Notes under the pieces: model-generated | Database searches by the model: none | What the model was told of the DNA's origin: nothing | What the model saw: only the letters and a program-made list of their open reading frames with translations | Shown: one piece after another, positions 5,811 to 5,812 of the stretch | Numbering within the stretch: position 1 is the stretch's first letter | Layout: each line of letters starts with the position of its first letter | Program-made: the position numbers and the translations under genes | NCBI GenBank assembly: GCA_029821415.1 | Contig: JALGTJ010000092.1 | Location: 1 to 5,812, forward strand | Source of the DNA: Candidatus Zipacnadia bacterium | GTDB taxonomy: Bacteria > Armatimonadota > Zipacnadia > Zipacnadales > Zipacnadaceae | DNA: 5,812 nucleotides | Reading direction: 5' to 3'

Positions 5811-5812
5811 TC

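Overview
The window reads as a bacterial chromosome segment with moderately high GC and good Shine-Dalgarno signals. Its content is carbohydrate-related: two sialidase-type (Asp-box/BNR) genes, both damaged, one large intact TIM-barrel glycosidase-like gene, and a sugar-nucleotide-epimerase-like gene paired with a small membrane protein. This combination fits polysaccharide-degrading environmental lineages such as Planctomycetota, Lentisphaerota, Armatimonadota or Hydrogenedentota. That placement is inference from protein style; no marker gene is present.

Layout. Plus strand: 22-1524 is a BNR/sialidase-family gene of about 500 codons, broken into three ORF pieces by two frame changes (near 495 and near 915-925). 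It also carries a perfect in-frame 42-bp tandem duplication (631-714). A 279-bp gap (1525-1803) follows; it holds a 10-bp-stem inverted repeat whose loop contains part of a strong Shine-Dalgarno and an AUG that opens a two-codon ORF. Next, 1804-3894 is an intact 696-aa cytoplasmic protein resembling the GH31/GH36 clan of TIM-barrel glycosidases. Minus strand, convergent: a GTG-started four-helix membrane protein (5284-5766) overlaps by 4 nt an extended-SDR epimerase/dehydratase (4241-5287). Just after the epimerase stop lies a decayed internal piece of a second sialidase (about 3960-4220), cut in both sequence and frame and ending in noise before the convergent glycosidase.

How the parts fit. 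The plus-strand genes look like a glycan-utilisation pair: an exported Asp-box propeller protein and an intracellular glycosidase that could process released sugars. The minus-strand pair is a translationally coupled unit whose substrate cannot be read from sequence. Two damaged sialidase-type genes within 4 kb suggest either that such genes are being shed here, or (for the first one) assembly or sequencing error; the long intact frames elsewhere argue against a generally poor sequence. I see no CRISPR array, RNA gene, transposase or convincing intrinsic terminator. I do not see a clearly new biological system; the best leads are the hairpin-embedded mini-ORF, the divergent glycosidase, and the pattern of sialidase decay.
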